Below, one piece after another: positions 44,880 to 55,840 of a stretch of DNA of 64,000 bases. This stretch comes from Euonymus europaeus. Taxonomy: Eukaryota > Streptophyta > Magnoliopsida > Celastrales > Celastraceae. The translations under genes and the position numbers were made by a program. The notes below the pieces were generated by a model. That model worked only from the letters and a program-made list of their open reading frames with translations, had not been told where the DNA came from and ran no database searches. The stretch lies in assembly GCA_963580455.1 (NCBI GenBank), contig OY756972.1:7641001-7705000 (forward strand), given 5' to 3'. How positions within the stretch are numbered: the stretch's first letter is position 1; every line of letters begins with the position of its first letter.

Positions 44880-46550
44880 ATTGAGGAGTGCATCAAGGCT
44901 AATAATGAAAGATACATGGTTGTTAAAGAGCGTGAAGCGAAAAAATGGGTGTTTGTTCAAATATTTGAACTGGAAGCATTTTGAACTGGAAGCATTAAAG
45001 AAACCTGATATAGCCTATGATATTGCCAACTTCACAGAGCGTAAAGCAAAAAAAATGTTTAAAAATATTTGTTCAAATATTAATAAGTTTGAATATGGTT
45101 CGAATGATTTGGAAAATATACTTTATATGCGTGGGTAGAGTAAGGAGATATTTGGACTTGGAAATGAAATAGGTGAAAGTTCTTAAATGGGTGTACAAAA
45201 CAATAATCCAAACATTGTGATGTTTTTTCCTTCCACCTTAAGGGCTTTCGAGAAAGAAGTACAAAAGTTCAAGTTGCCAAATGTGGTAAACACACAAAAT
45301 GTGAGAGCACCTCCATGGCCAATGTATGAAAATAATTATCAATTTTGACGCACAGCTAAACCATTTCATTCTCAATCCTATTACAAGAAGAAAAGTCCAC
45401 AAAGTTACGATCAAGGTAGGTTCATTCCTATTTGTCATTATTGTGGAATCAAGGCACACATTCATCCACATTGCTATAAATTGTATGGAATGCCTGCATC
45501 ATACATGTTTTCTAGAAGGACTAAAGTTGAGTATGTGTAAAAGAATAAATTTGTGAAAAACATGTTTCAAGCACTCGCAAAAGATACTACTTAGGACAAG
45601 ATACATGGCATGCTACCTGACAGGTTACATAGTAGGTAGCCTGGAAAGCTACCTGATAGATTATATGGCAGGTTACTTGGAAAGCTACCTAAGGTAAAAC
45701 AGCCTGCTCAATCACGAGTAATGAAATAATGAGTCAAGTGCCCAAAATTGAGGTGCATGTTTGTCCAAACAATATTGGCTACATTCTATAAAAATTCTTG
45801 ATACCTGGATAGTGGTTGTTCATGGCATATAAGCAATAACAAATCTTTTTTCACATCTTTTGAGACTTATGATGGTGGTAAGGTAACTTTTGCGAATCGT
45901 TCTAGAGTTGAAGTAGATGATAAGGGTATGATAAGAGCTTCTGATGAATGCATATTGAACAATGTTCTTTATGTTGAATGTCTCGAAGATAATTAGATTA
46001 GTATTATCATTTTTCTATTTCAAAATTTTCTGTGTTGTTCACTAAGAGATTTTGCATGATCTACAATGACAAACATACATGCATCTTAAAAGGGAATAGA
46101 TATTTGGACAATTGCCATACTATCCCAAGTAAATCAAGTCTTTCATGTAATTCTTTTATGATTTCTGCCTCAGACAGACTGTGGCATGAAATATTATGGC
46201 ACCTTAACTATTAAGACTTGAAGAACTTGTCCAACAACGAAGTAGTACAAGGAATGCAAGGATTGGCTCAACAAAATATGCGTGTGGTCTGTGCCACCAA
46301 GGTACCAGACAAGAAGGTAAGTAACATTAATTTTATATGACCTTTTGAATTACTTCACATGAATCTTATGGGACCTATCTAAGTTGTAGTAGGAAGTATA
46401 TTCTTGTTGTAGTATACGAATTTTCAAGATACTCATGGATAAGGTTTTTGCATGAAGAAAAAAAAGAAACACTTGATGGTTTCTATGATTTGAATTTTCT
46501 ATTGAAAATGAGAAGAAAGATGATGTTTTGCATTTGACTAGAATTAGGTC
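44880..46550 (+). pseudogene. Sirevirus-like pol start: second knuckle, protease, pre-integrase, integrase N-terminus
   Basis: A coiled-coil-type frame (44881-45138) comes first. CHYCGIKAHIHPHCYKLYG (about 45435-45490) is a second CCHC knuckle, as in the 7403-17949 element. Next come a run of GGTAGC/GCTACC words (45600-45700), the protease site YLDSGCSWHISNNKSFF (about 45800-45850), a pre-integrase LKNLSNNEVVQGMQGLAQQN segment and the integrase beginning PFELLHMNLMGPI. It stops at about 46550, where gypsy gag text begins. Many stops. Confidence 0.72.
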
Positions 46551-46559
46551 AAACACAGA

Positions 46560-47388
46560 ACCAATATCCCTGCACATGTACCACAGGATTTAAGCATCCA
46601 AACTTAAGTTATGGTAGTCTAGCGGTTGCTCAAAATAGTTTCCAATTTTCTTATCTAGCTGGACAACAACAAAGGGTGCAACCTCTAAGTTCAGGTATGC
46701 ACTTGATGAAATCATTAAGTCATTGTCTAACAATACTCAAAATTTTCAATTGGAAATAAGGAGCAACATCCAAAACTTGGAGAAGCAAATTAGTTTATAG
46801 GCTATAGTAGTGTGGAAACTTAAATCTCAAGGATCTAGGAAGCTACCCTCCCAAATAGTTGTAAACCCTCAATAAAATGCAAATGTTGTCACATTGCGAA
46901 GTGGAAAGAAAACTGTCGACTCTAATAACAACCCTACATCTTCAACCAAGAAAAATGTAGTTGAGAAGAAGGCCAAAAATTACACTAAGATTTCTTCTAA
47001 GGTAACTTCTCAACCAATTCGCACTAATTCTTCTAATCTTGCTTTTGTTCCTTTTCCAAGCAGGTTGTCCAAGTCCTAGAAGGGTCAATAAGAGCAGGAG
47101 ACCCTTGAGACTTTTTCGAAGGTTAAAGTTAACATACCACTGCTAGACACCATGAAGCAAGTTCCAAGTATACAAAGTTACTTAAGGAACTATGTAATAT
47201 GAAGAGGAAATTAAGTAGTGACAAGAAGGTCAAAGTTGGGGGAGAATGTGACAACAATGATCCAACATAGGTTACCTCCAAAACAAAAATATCCAAGTAT
47301 GTTTTCGATTCTATGTTTGATTGACAAAAACTAAATTTGAACGTGCCATGATAAATTTATGTGCATTTATAAACGTCATGCCAAAATC
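46560..47388 (+). pseudogene. Athila-like gypsy gag C-terminus and protease (broken)
   Basis: HPNLSYGSLAVAQNSFQFSY, LRSGKKTVDSNNNPTSS and LAFVPFPSRLSKS occur in the order typical of the gag-protease linker of Athila-type elements, then KVKVNIPLLDTMKQVPS and a protease segment TKFERAMINLCAFINVMP. There Asp-Leu-Gly is expected, but Asn-Leu-Cys is found, so the active site is lost. LTR E interrupts the protease at 47389. The parallel text of the 49767-58993 element (VPFPSRLGSEKK, DLGASINLM) confirms the alignment. Confidence 0.72.
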
Positions 47389-48155
47389 TGTAATGCCATG
47401 CACGACTCGAGTATGTCACCCGAGTCGGGGTGTGCTACTAGTGACATCTACACTCGTCACTAAGGACGCTCTAACAAGTCATTCAACCGTGGATTCTATT
47501 GAAAATTCAGCGGTATCTCCCCGTATATCAGTAAAAATGCCCACCTGAGTCAAACGCAGTAAAAACACACAAATCATATCAATTATCTGGCAGAGCTTTA
47601 GGCCATCTATCAGCACACAATTCACATCCTAGAAGGGCCTTAGGCCATCTATCAGCATGCAATTCACATCCTATAATGGCCTTAGGCCTTCTAGTAGCAT
47701 GCATAAACTGTTTCCACAATTTAACATCATAAACAATCCATATCATACACAATATCAGGACCCAAGGTCCACCCCCGGTTCTGAAGATCCAATTACATGG
47801 ATTTTCTTCTAACTATCCATGGTCCAGACCAATCGGTGTCAAACAGTAACATATGTAAATCAAATATAACAAGCATGTTGTAAACATTGTCTCCAACTCA
47901 CTACCCAACCTAACCCTCTAGTTGCCATTCATGCCACAGCCGCTCTACTGATCCACATAGTCGGTACTTGTACCAACCTCACCTGTAGGGAGGAAATAAG
48001 AGAAAAGGGTGAGCTAAAAGCTCAGTAGGGTAAATAGAGCAATAACAACAATAGGCAGAATTGGAAAAAATAGGCAATGCATCAAAATGATATCTCATAT
48101 GCCTATGTCATACTACACAACAATAATATCTGAGTGTCCTTTCTGGGCAATGCAA
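47389..48155 (-). mobile_element. LTR E: truncated copy of the large gypsy-type LTR
   Basis: It starts TGTAATGCCATGCACGACTCG inside the protease and contains CGGTATCTCCCCGTATATC and a two-copy TTAGGCCATCTATCAGCA-CAATTCACATCC repeat, blocks shared with the first 600 bases of LTR C. The similarity ends at about 48155, so some 1.4 kb of the LTR is missing. No target duplication could be read on the right. Confidence 0.65.
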
Positions 48156-49700
48156 TCATTACCTCCAGTTTCTAGGAGGTTTGAGATTTCAAAAATAGAA
48201 TGACCACCTTCACTCTAACTTGTTACCTTCTATTTTACAAGCACCCATTTTGATACTACAACTGCTTCCTAATCATCTAAAATATGTCTATTTGGGAGAT
48301 AAAGAGACACTTACAATCATTATTGCTAAAGGATTGACTCCAACACAAGAAGAGAGGCTAATTAGAGTGTCACGAGACCACATAACAACAATTGGTTAGA
48401 CCATAGCCGACATAAAAGGCATCAATCGATCACTATGTATACATCATATTATGTTAAAGACAAGGTCGAGTCCAAGCTGGGAGACCCAACGGAGACTAAA
48501 TCTAGTCATGAAGAAAGCAGTCATAAAGGAGATCATCAAACTTTTGGATACAAGAATAATTTTTCTAATCTCAGAGAGTGCTTGGTATTACCAAAGAAAT
48601 CAGGAGTGAAAATAATCAAGAAGAAAAATATTGAGCTTATTCTGACAAAAGTACAAAGTGGATGAAGGATCTAAATCAACTATCGCAAGTTAAATTCCAT
48701 GACAAGGACGGACCATTTCCCTCTTTCATTTATTGACCAGATGCTTGAACGATTCACAAGTAAATATTTTTACTGTTTCCTTGATGATTACTCTGGTTAT
48801 AATCAAGTTGTCATTACACCCGAGGACCAACAAAAAACCGCTCTTACATGCCCATTCAGGACATTTTCATTTAGGAGAATGTCACTCAGACTTCGCAATA
48901 CACCAGGAACATTTCAAAGATGCATAATGAGTACTTTGATTTAATCGAGAATTGTATTGAAGTGTTCCTCAATGACTTTACTGTATATGGTGATTCTTTT
49001 GACATTTGTTTGGATAATTTGGGTTTTGTGTTAGATCAGTGCATTAAGAAAAATATTTTTTTGAACTTTGAAAAGTGCTATTTTATGGTGAAACAATAAA
49101 TTGTTTTGGGTCATGTTATTTAAGCGAAGGGTATTGAAGTTGACAAAGCTAAAATTGATTTAATTGTACACTTACCATACCCCACCAATGTGCAGGAAGT
49201 GCATTTTTTTGTTGCCATATAGATTTTTATCGTAGATTTATTAAGGATCTCTTGAAGATTAATTTTCCATTTTCTAAATGCGGTGCCCTTCGAGTTTGGC
49301 AAAGAATGTGAGAAGGCTTTTGATAAGCTAAAAATTACACTAACAACCAAACCAATAATTTAGATATCTGATTGGACGCAGGCTTTCAAGATTATATATG
49401 ATGCAAGCAACTATGTAGTAGGAGTGGTGCTAGGAAAAGCAAGCTCATATGATCTATTACACATCCAGAACACTCAAGTTGGCTCAATGCAATTATTCCG
49501 GAACTGATAGAGGAATTCATAATTTTTTACTGACCATTTGAGTCAATTGATAAGAGAAGAAGATATTGCACCTTTGCAAGAATATTTTCCTTGTTGAACA
49601 CTTGTTTGCTGACAAATGTATGCTACCATGGTATGCCGATTTGGTAAATTACTTGGTTGCACACATTCAACATGATAATATGACTACAGCCAAGAAAGAA
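48156..49700 (+). pseudogene. Athila-like gypsy reverse transcriptase to RNase H (broken)
   Basis: LPNHLKYVYLGDKETLTIII (about 48270-48330) and ADIKGINRSLCIHHIML begin the RT linker. The palm follows with FIDQMLERFTSKYFYCFLDD (48727-48790) and YNQVVITPEDQQKT, then VFLNDFTVYGDSFDICLDN, where the second catalytic position reads Asn-Asp rather than Asp-Asp. The connection and RNase H appear as FYRRFIKDL, KCGALRVWQR and WTQAFKIIYDASNYVVG-like text. At 49630 MLPWYADLVNYLVAHI marks the start of the integrase linker. Stops and frameshifts are numerous. Confidence 0.72.
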
Positions 49701-49762
49701 AAAGTTAAGAGTGAGGTGAAAAAGTTAAGAGTGAGGTGAAAAAGTTAAGAAAGAAAAAGTTA
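49701..49762. repeat. Short tandem repeat, 20-bp unit
   Basis: AAAAAGTTAAGAGTGAGGTG occurs in two full copies and is followed by AAAAAGTTAAGAAAG and AAAAAGTTAA. It sits exactly at the junction between the gypsy fragment and the truncated Athila LTR. Confidence 0.85.
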
Positions 49763-49766
49763 AAAG

Positions 49767-50191
49767 CTTCTTGCAATTTATTACCAAAGTTACCTAGTCA
49801 TAGATGTCAAATGCTAGGACTTTTGTGATCATTTCATAAGTTACATTGATCCTAATGCATTCTTGTTTGTCAAATTAGTCCGGATGCCATGGATAGTTAC
49901 AAATTAAGGATATATGTGGTAAATTAGATGTCAATGACTACTACATGAATTAGAAAACTTGATCTTTGATCTGCTTGGATGAATTCATAATTGATAAGCA
50001 TATGATTTCAATACAATAGAGTGGTGAAATCAAAGCCTTAGTATTTATTTATTTGTGTTAATCTTTCCATTTTAGTTTTTGTGTTCATTAAGTTTATAAA
50101 AAATTAAACTTGTTTTTTTAAGAATTGGAGTTAGTTTAATCTTCAGTCCTAATGGGTACAACACTCGTCTTTGCCACACTTATACTACTCA
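49767..50191 (+). repeat. Truncated 5' LTR of the Athila element
   Basis: It matches 58568-58993 (AGCTTCTTGCAATTTATTACC ... CACACTTATA-TAC). The left part is missing at the junction with the neighbouring gypsy fragment. Confidence 0.9.
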
Positions 50192-50197
50192 AGTTTT

Positions 50198-50216
50198 TGG
50201 CGCCGTTGCCGGGGAT
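50198..50216 (+). promoter_or_regulatory. Primer binding site of the Athila element (tRNA-Asp type)
   Basis: TGGCGCCGTTGCCGGGGAT lies seven bases after the LTR end. This is the characteristic Athila primer site, complementary to the 3' end of tRNA-Asp. Confidence 0.92.
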
Positions 50217-50305
50217 TGGAGTTATTAATTTATCTCTAGTTTCAATTGTGTATATTATTGCCTATTTATTTATTTATTGAATAGTTTACTTTATTCTTTC
50301 GATAC

Positions 50306-51690
50306 ATGCTTGGACGTCGATCTAAAAGTCTTATCCTACTTGAATACGATCCAGAGATTGAGCAAACTCTCGCACAACTCAGAAGAGAAGCAAGAACGAA
50401 AAGAAATATGGAGGAACAAAATATAAATGCTCTTGCCCAAGTTGTAAATCCACCAGCTAATGCACAAGTTCGGAGGCCAATAAAGAATTTATTTATACCT
50501 CAGAATTTGGCTCAGCCATCAAGCATATCACTTCAACCCAATGTTCAAGGAAATGTGACATTTTCTCGAACTTTGATTAATGCAGTACCTCATTTTAGAG
50601 GCACACCAGGGATTTCTTTGACCTTTGTATGACACGTGTCCAAGGTTTGACACCAGAGGAAGTCCGACTCATTTTGTTCCCATTTTCCCTTAAAGATGCT
50701 GCAAAACTATGGTTCAATTCATTGGCCCCAGGATCGATCAATTCATGGGAGGAAATGGCAACAAAATTCTTGAAGAAATTTTTTCCAGCCCACAAAACAA
50801 AGCAATTAAGGAGAGAGATTTAAACATGGCAGCAAAAGGATGGTGACTTATTCTATGAAGCTTGGGAGCAATTTAAACAGCTGCTTCTCAAATGTCCACA
50901 CCACAACCTATCTCAAGAAGATCAAATTCAAGCTTTTTATGAAGGTTTGGATGCTAACAATACAAACATCATAGACTCTGCATGTGGAGGTGTGTTGATG
51001 GAGAAAAGTAGTGAAGAAGCTTTTGAGTTATTTGAAACTCTAAGCAAGAATTCTCAACAATTCTCTTCTCGAGGAAAGCAAGGAGCAAAACTTCCAAGAG
51101 GCATGTACTAAGTCCACACCACAGATTGGAATCAACCTTAGTTGAAAGCCATGGAACAAAAAATTGATATGTTGGTAAAAACATTTTCTGCCCATAATTC
51201 GTCATCATCCCAACAAATAGCTCAAGTTCTAGTGTGCGCAAGTTGTTCTCAATCATATCACACTACAGAGACGTGTCCCATGTCTCCTCTTTCAGAACAA
51301 GAACAAATCAATTATGCGGGGCAAGGTGATTTTTATCCCAACAACATTCCATATGCAACTACAAACCATCCAGGATGGAAAACCCATCCAAATTTTGGTT
51401 GGAGAGGACAAGATTAGAACAAGCAAATCCATCAAAATCAGCAGCAAGCACAAACAGAACCAAGAAAAACTTCGTTGGAAGAACAAATGGCTCTTCTTGC
51501 TCTTAATACCAATAATTTCATTCAAAAGATGACGCAGTAGAATAGCATTTACTACCAACAATTCAGAAATACTCAAGCTTCCATTCAAAAACTTGAAGTT
51601 CAAGTTGGTCAAATTGCGAAGCAATTAAGTGAAAGAGAATCTGGCAGAATTCGAAGTCAGACAGAAATTAATCTGAAAGTTAAGGAACAA
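50306..51690 (+). pseudogene. Athila gag with CCHC knuckle (broken)
   Basis: The start is the ATG at 50306 (MLGRRSKSLILLEYDPEIEQ). After a frameshift with loss of a few residues near 50625, the capsid reads QGLTPEEVRLILFPFSLKD, KLWFNSLAPGSINSWEEM and FLKKFFPAHKTKQLRREI, the standard plant retrotransposon gag domain. A knuckle CASCSQSYHTTETC lies at about 51238-51280. Stops at 50821, about 51109, 51139, 51415 and 51538 interrupt one otherwise continuous frame; several replace Gln codons. The length is normal for Athila gag. Confidence 0.88.
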
Positions 51691-54300
51691 ATGAATGTCA
51701 TCACTACTCATGTAGGACGAACTGTGGGATATTTGGACAAAGTCGATTCTAAAAATGAAGAAAGGTCACAGAAGAAAGAATTCCCAAAGATTCAAAGCAA
51801 GGTTAGTGCACCTATAAAAACTCAGATTTTTGAACCTCATGTGCCTTTTCCTAGTCGATTGGGGAGCGAAAAGAAGGCTGAACAAATGCAGAAGGTCATG
51901 GATATTTTTTGGAAGGTTGAGATTAACATACCTCCTAGACGCAGTTCAACAAATTCCAGCTTATGCAAAATTTCTGAAAGATATTTGTACAAGGAAGAAG
52001 AAGCTAGCACCATACGAGAAGGTGATGCTAACTGAACAATGCAGTGCTGTGTTGAACAAGAAACTACCACCAAAGTTAAAAGATCCAGGAAGTTTCACTA
52101 TTCCTTGTGTTGTTGGTCAAGTTTCTTTTGAAAAAGCTTTTCTAGATTTAGGTGCTAGTATTAATCTAATGTCATATTCTATTTTTGTGTAGCTAGGTTT
52201 TGAGAAGGAGTTACAACCGACTTCAATCACTTTGAAATTATCAGATCGATCGATAAAATTTCCAAGGGGAATTATAGAGGATGTGCTTGTTCAAGTTGAC
52301 AAATTCTTCCTTCCAGTAGATTTTATCATTCTTGACATGGAGGAAGATAGGAATGTACCAATTATTTTGGGTCGACCTTTCTTGGCCACCGCAGGAACTA
52401 TTGTGGATGTTCAGAAGGGTTGTTTGTCTATGATAGTGCAAGGACAAATGGTAGAATTTAAGCTTTTTGAAGCTACACGACATCCATCGGATATCAGGGA
52501 ATGTTTCAGCATTGAAATTTTAGATGACTTAATTTTTAATACATTTTTGGAGCATCATTCTATTGTTCATTTGGCAACTTGCCTTACTTTTCCTGAATTG
52601 CAGGTTAATGAAGATGGAGGAGTTGCGGAATTTTGTGCATATCTGGAGAAGCAACAACTATCAAATAACCAATGGAGACGAACTTTTGAAGTTCTTGGTC
52701 CTCCACTCACCAAAGTTATCCCTTCCATTGAATGTCCAGCAAAGTTAGAATTGAAGCAACTTCTGGAGCATTTGAAATATGCTTATCTTGGTGTTGAGGA
52801 AGCATTACTTATCATTGTAGCTACCAATCTTATTGATTCAAAGGAAGAAAGTCTTTTGCGGGTGTTACGTGAATACAAGAGTGTTCTTGGATGGTCCATT
52901 GCTAATATCAAGGGCATAAGTCCTACTATATGCATGCACCGAATTTTGCTAGAAGATGATACAAAATCCTTGCGTGAAGCACAAAGACGCCTAAATCCAG
53001 CTATGAAGGAGGTTCTTAGAACTGAAATATTAAAGTTGCTCGATGTTGGAGTTATATATCCTATTTTTGATAGCAAATGGGTATGTCCAGTGCAAGTTGT
53101 TCCCAAAAAGTCCGAAATCATGGTGATCACCAATGAAAAAAATAAGCTCATCCCAACAAGAAAACAGACAGGGTGGCGTGTGTGTATTGATTACCAAAAG
53201 CTAAATTCTGCTACAATAAAGGATCACTTTCCATTGCCATTTATTGATTAGATGCTAGAGAGACTAGCTGGCCATTCTCATTATTGTTTTCTTGATGGAT
53301 GCTCAGGTTATAACCAGATTGTCATTGCACCTGAGGATCAAGAGAAGACAACTTTTACATGTCCTTTTGGAACATTTGCATACAGAAGGATGTCGTTTGG
53401 ACTATGCAATGCACCAGCTACATTTAAACGATGTATGACAAGCATTTTCTCTGACATGGTGCGCCATATCATCAAGGTATTTATGGATGATTTCTCTGTG
53501 TTTGGTTCTTCTTTTGACACATGCCTTTATATTCTTGCCTTTGTTTTGGAAAGATGCAAGGAAACTAATTTGGTTCTCAATTGGGAGAAATGTCACTTTA
53601 TGGTGCAAGAGGGTATTGTTCTTGGCCATCTCATTTCAGCAGATGGGATTGCAGTGGACAAAGCAAAAAATTGAAGTTATATCTAAATTACCACCTCCTA
53701 CTTCAGTTAGAGAAGTGCGATCTTTTCTTGGGCATGCGGGGTTCTATCGTCACTTTATCAAAGATTTCTCGACCACTATGCAGTCTGCTTACCAAAGGTG
53801 TAGTTCTCAACTTTGATAATGTGTGTCTACAAGCATTGAACAAATTGAAGCTGTTACTTACATCAGTACTGATAATGACAGCACCAAACTAGAGTTTACC
53901 ATTTCAGCTCATGTGTGATACAAGTGATTATGCAGTTTGGGGCGATATTGGGTCAAAGAGTTGAAAAGTTGCCACATGCAATTTATTATGCCAATCGTAC
54001 TCTTAATGATGCTCAACTCAATTACTCAACAACAGAGAAAGAATTACTAGCAGTGGTTTTTGCACTAGAGAAATTTTGATCATACTTAATTGGTTCCAAG
54101 GTAAGGTGATTGTATACAGTGATCATACAGCTCTCAAATATTTGCTTTCCAAAAAGGATTCAAAGCCAAGATTAATTCGCTGGATATTATTGCTCCAAGA
54201 ATTTGATTTGGAGATAAAGGACAAGAAGGGAGCAGAGAATGTTGTAGCAGATCATCTCTCTCATATTATTCAAGAAAATAGCAATGACCAAACTGAGCTG
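51691..54300 (+). pseudogene. Athila protease, reverse transcriptase and RNase H (broken)
   Basis: Linker VPFPSRLGSEKK, protease AFLDLGASINLMSYS (about 52135-52180) and IILGRPFLATAGTIVDV. The RT begins at about 52780 and shows WRVCIDYQKLNSAT, CFLDGCSGYNQIVIAPEDQE, FGLCNAPATFKRCM and the catalytic FMDDFSVFG (53482-53508). RNase H follows to about 54270 ([20 protein letters not shown]). Breaks: TAG at 52190, TAG at 53249 (the neighbouring gypsy copy has CAG there), a frameshift near 53670 and others near 53890 and 54080. Catalytic residues are retained. Confidence 0.88.
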
Positions 54301-55648
54301 CCATTGAATGAAAGCTTCTCAGATGAACAACTTTTTGTTGTACAAATTGCGGTACCTTGGTATGCTGACATTGCTAATTATCTTGCAAAAGGTGTTATTC
54401 CCAAGAGCTGGACTTATCAACAACGGAAGAAATTCTTCTCCACAGCCAAGCATTATTTTTGGGACGAGCCCTATTTGTACAAGTATTGTGCTGATCAAAT
54501 TATTCGCAGGTGTGTGCCCCAAGAAGAACAACAGAGTATTTTGCAAATTTGTCATACATTTGCTTGTGGCGATCACTTTGGCACTCAAAGAACTGCTACA
54601 AAGATTTTGCAATCCGGATTCTATTGGCCCACTGTCCATAAAGATGCTCAAATTTTTTTGCTCTACATGTGATAATTGTTAGAGACTTGGCAATATTTTC
54701 CACAGAAATCAAATGCCACTCAACAATATTCTGGTGGTTGAAATCTTTGATGTCTGGGGAATAGATTTCATTGAGCCATTTCCTAAGTCTTTTGGAAATG
54801 AGTATATACTGGTGGCAGTAGATTACGTATCCAAATGGGCTGAAGCCAATATTGCAAGCCCAACCAACAAAACTGATGTCGTGACCCGGTTACTTCAAGG
54901 AGTAATATTTCCCAGATATGGTACTCCACGTGCTATATTCAGTGATGAAGGAAAGAATTTTTGAACCGGAGTGTGGTTGCACTTCTTGCCAAATACAAAA
55001 TCACACATAAGATTGCCACTGCTTATCATCCTCAATCTAGTGGACAAGCTGAGATTTATAACAGAGAAATCAAACGAATTCTGGAGAACACAATCAATAT
55101 CAAGAAAACTTATTGGAGTATAAAATTAAACGATGCTCTTTGGGCATATCGAACTGCATACAAAACTCCAATTGGCATGACTCCATACCGTTTGATTTTT
55201 GGAAAGGCTTGTCATCTTCCTGTAGAACTTGAACACAAGGCATACTGGGCAATCAAAAGGCTCAACTATGATTATGATGCTGCTGGTGAGAAGAGAAAAT
55301 TACAACTAAATGAACTCGAAGAAATACGTGATGAAGCTTATGAAAATGCGCGGATTTACAAGGATAGGACCAAGCGATACCATGATCAGAATATTGTGGC
55401 TAAAGAATTTTCTCCTAGTCAAGGTACTTTTGTTTAATTCTAGATTTAAACTTTTTCCAAGGAAATTACGTTCGCAATGTTATGGTCCATTTCAAGTTGT
55501 TCATGTATATCCATATGGTGCTGTTGGGATCAAGAACTTGGAGATGGGAAATGAATTCAAGGTTAATGGGCATCGTCTCAAACATTACTTTGAAGCCAAT
55601 TTTAATGCAGCAGTGTCTAGTATTACACTTCGCGACCCAGGTAAGTAA
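54301..55648 (+). pseudogene. Athila integrase (broken), end overlapping a splice donor
   Basis: The N-terminal zinc-binding segment reads [19 protein letters not shown] and [13 protein letters not shown]; a frameshift near 54655 hides its CxxC. Core: [20 protein letters not shown] (first Asp), [28 protein letters not shown] with the catalytic Glu, and [18 protein letters not shown]. The C-terminal domain reads [16 protein letters not shown], and translation ends RDPGK at 55648. Breaks: near 54960 (small deletion) and 55435. The last codons contain CCCAG|GTAAGT, discussed under findings. Confidence 0.88.
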
Positions 55649-55829
55649 ATAAAAGGTATCACTTCGTCTCGCTCAGACGTTAAATACAGCGCTCATGGGA
55701 GGCAACCCATATTCCAATCTCACGGTATGTGATTGAAAAAAATAATAAATAAAATAAATAAAATCTATTTCTGCACTGGAGCCCTTCCTACTGTTTTTAC
55801 TTCTACTCATTTCTAATTTCCTCTTACAG
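55641..55829 (+). promoter_or_regulatory. Candidate intron between Athila pol and accessory ORF
   Basis: The donor CAG|GTAAGT at 55641 is a perfect consensus and overlaps the pol stop codon. The acceptor is TTTCTAATTTCCTCTTACAG, ending at 55829. The intron would be 189 bases and AT-rich on its right. An alternative donor CACG|GTATGT at 55725 gives 105 bases. Splicing from 55641 keeps the frame from pol into the accessory ORF. Predicted from consensus only. Confidence 0.45.
55665..55710 (+). other. Two tandem RNA hairpins after Athila pol
   Basis: CGTCT-CGCTC-AGACG (55665-55679) and ATGGG-AGGCAA-CCCAT (55695-55710) are perfect 5-bp stems separated by 15 bases. From memory, a GGGAGGCAACCC text recurs after pol in many plant gypsy elements with changing outer stem bases, which suggests that the structure is conserved. 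Function unknown. Confidence 0.5.
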
Positions 55830-55840
55830 CCATCGGAAAG

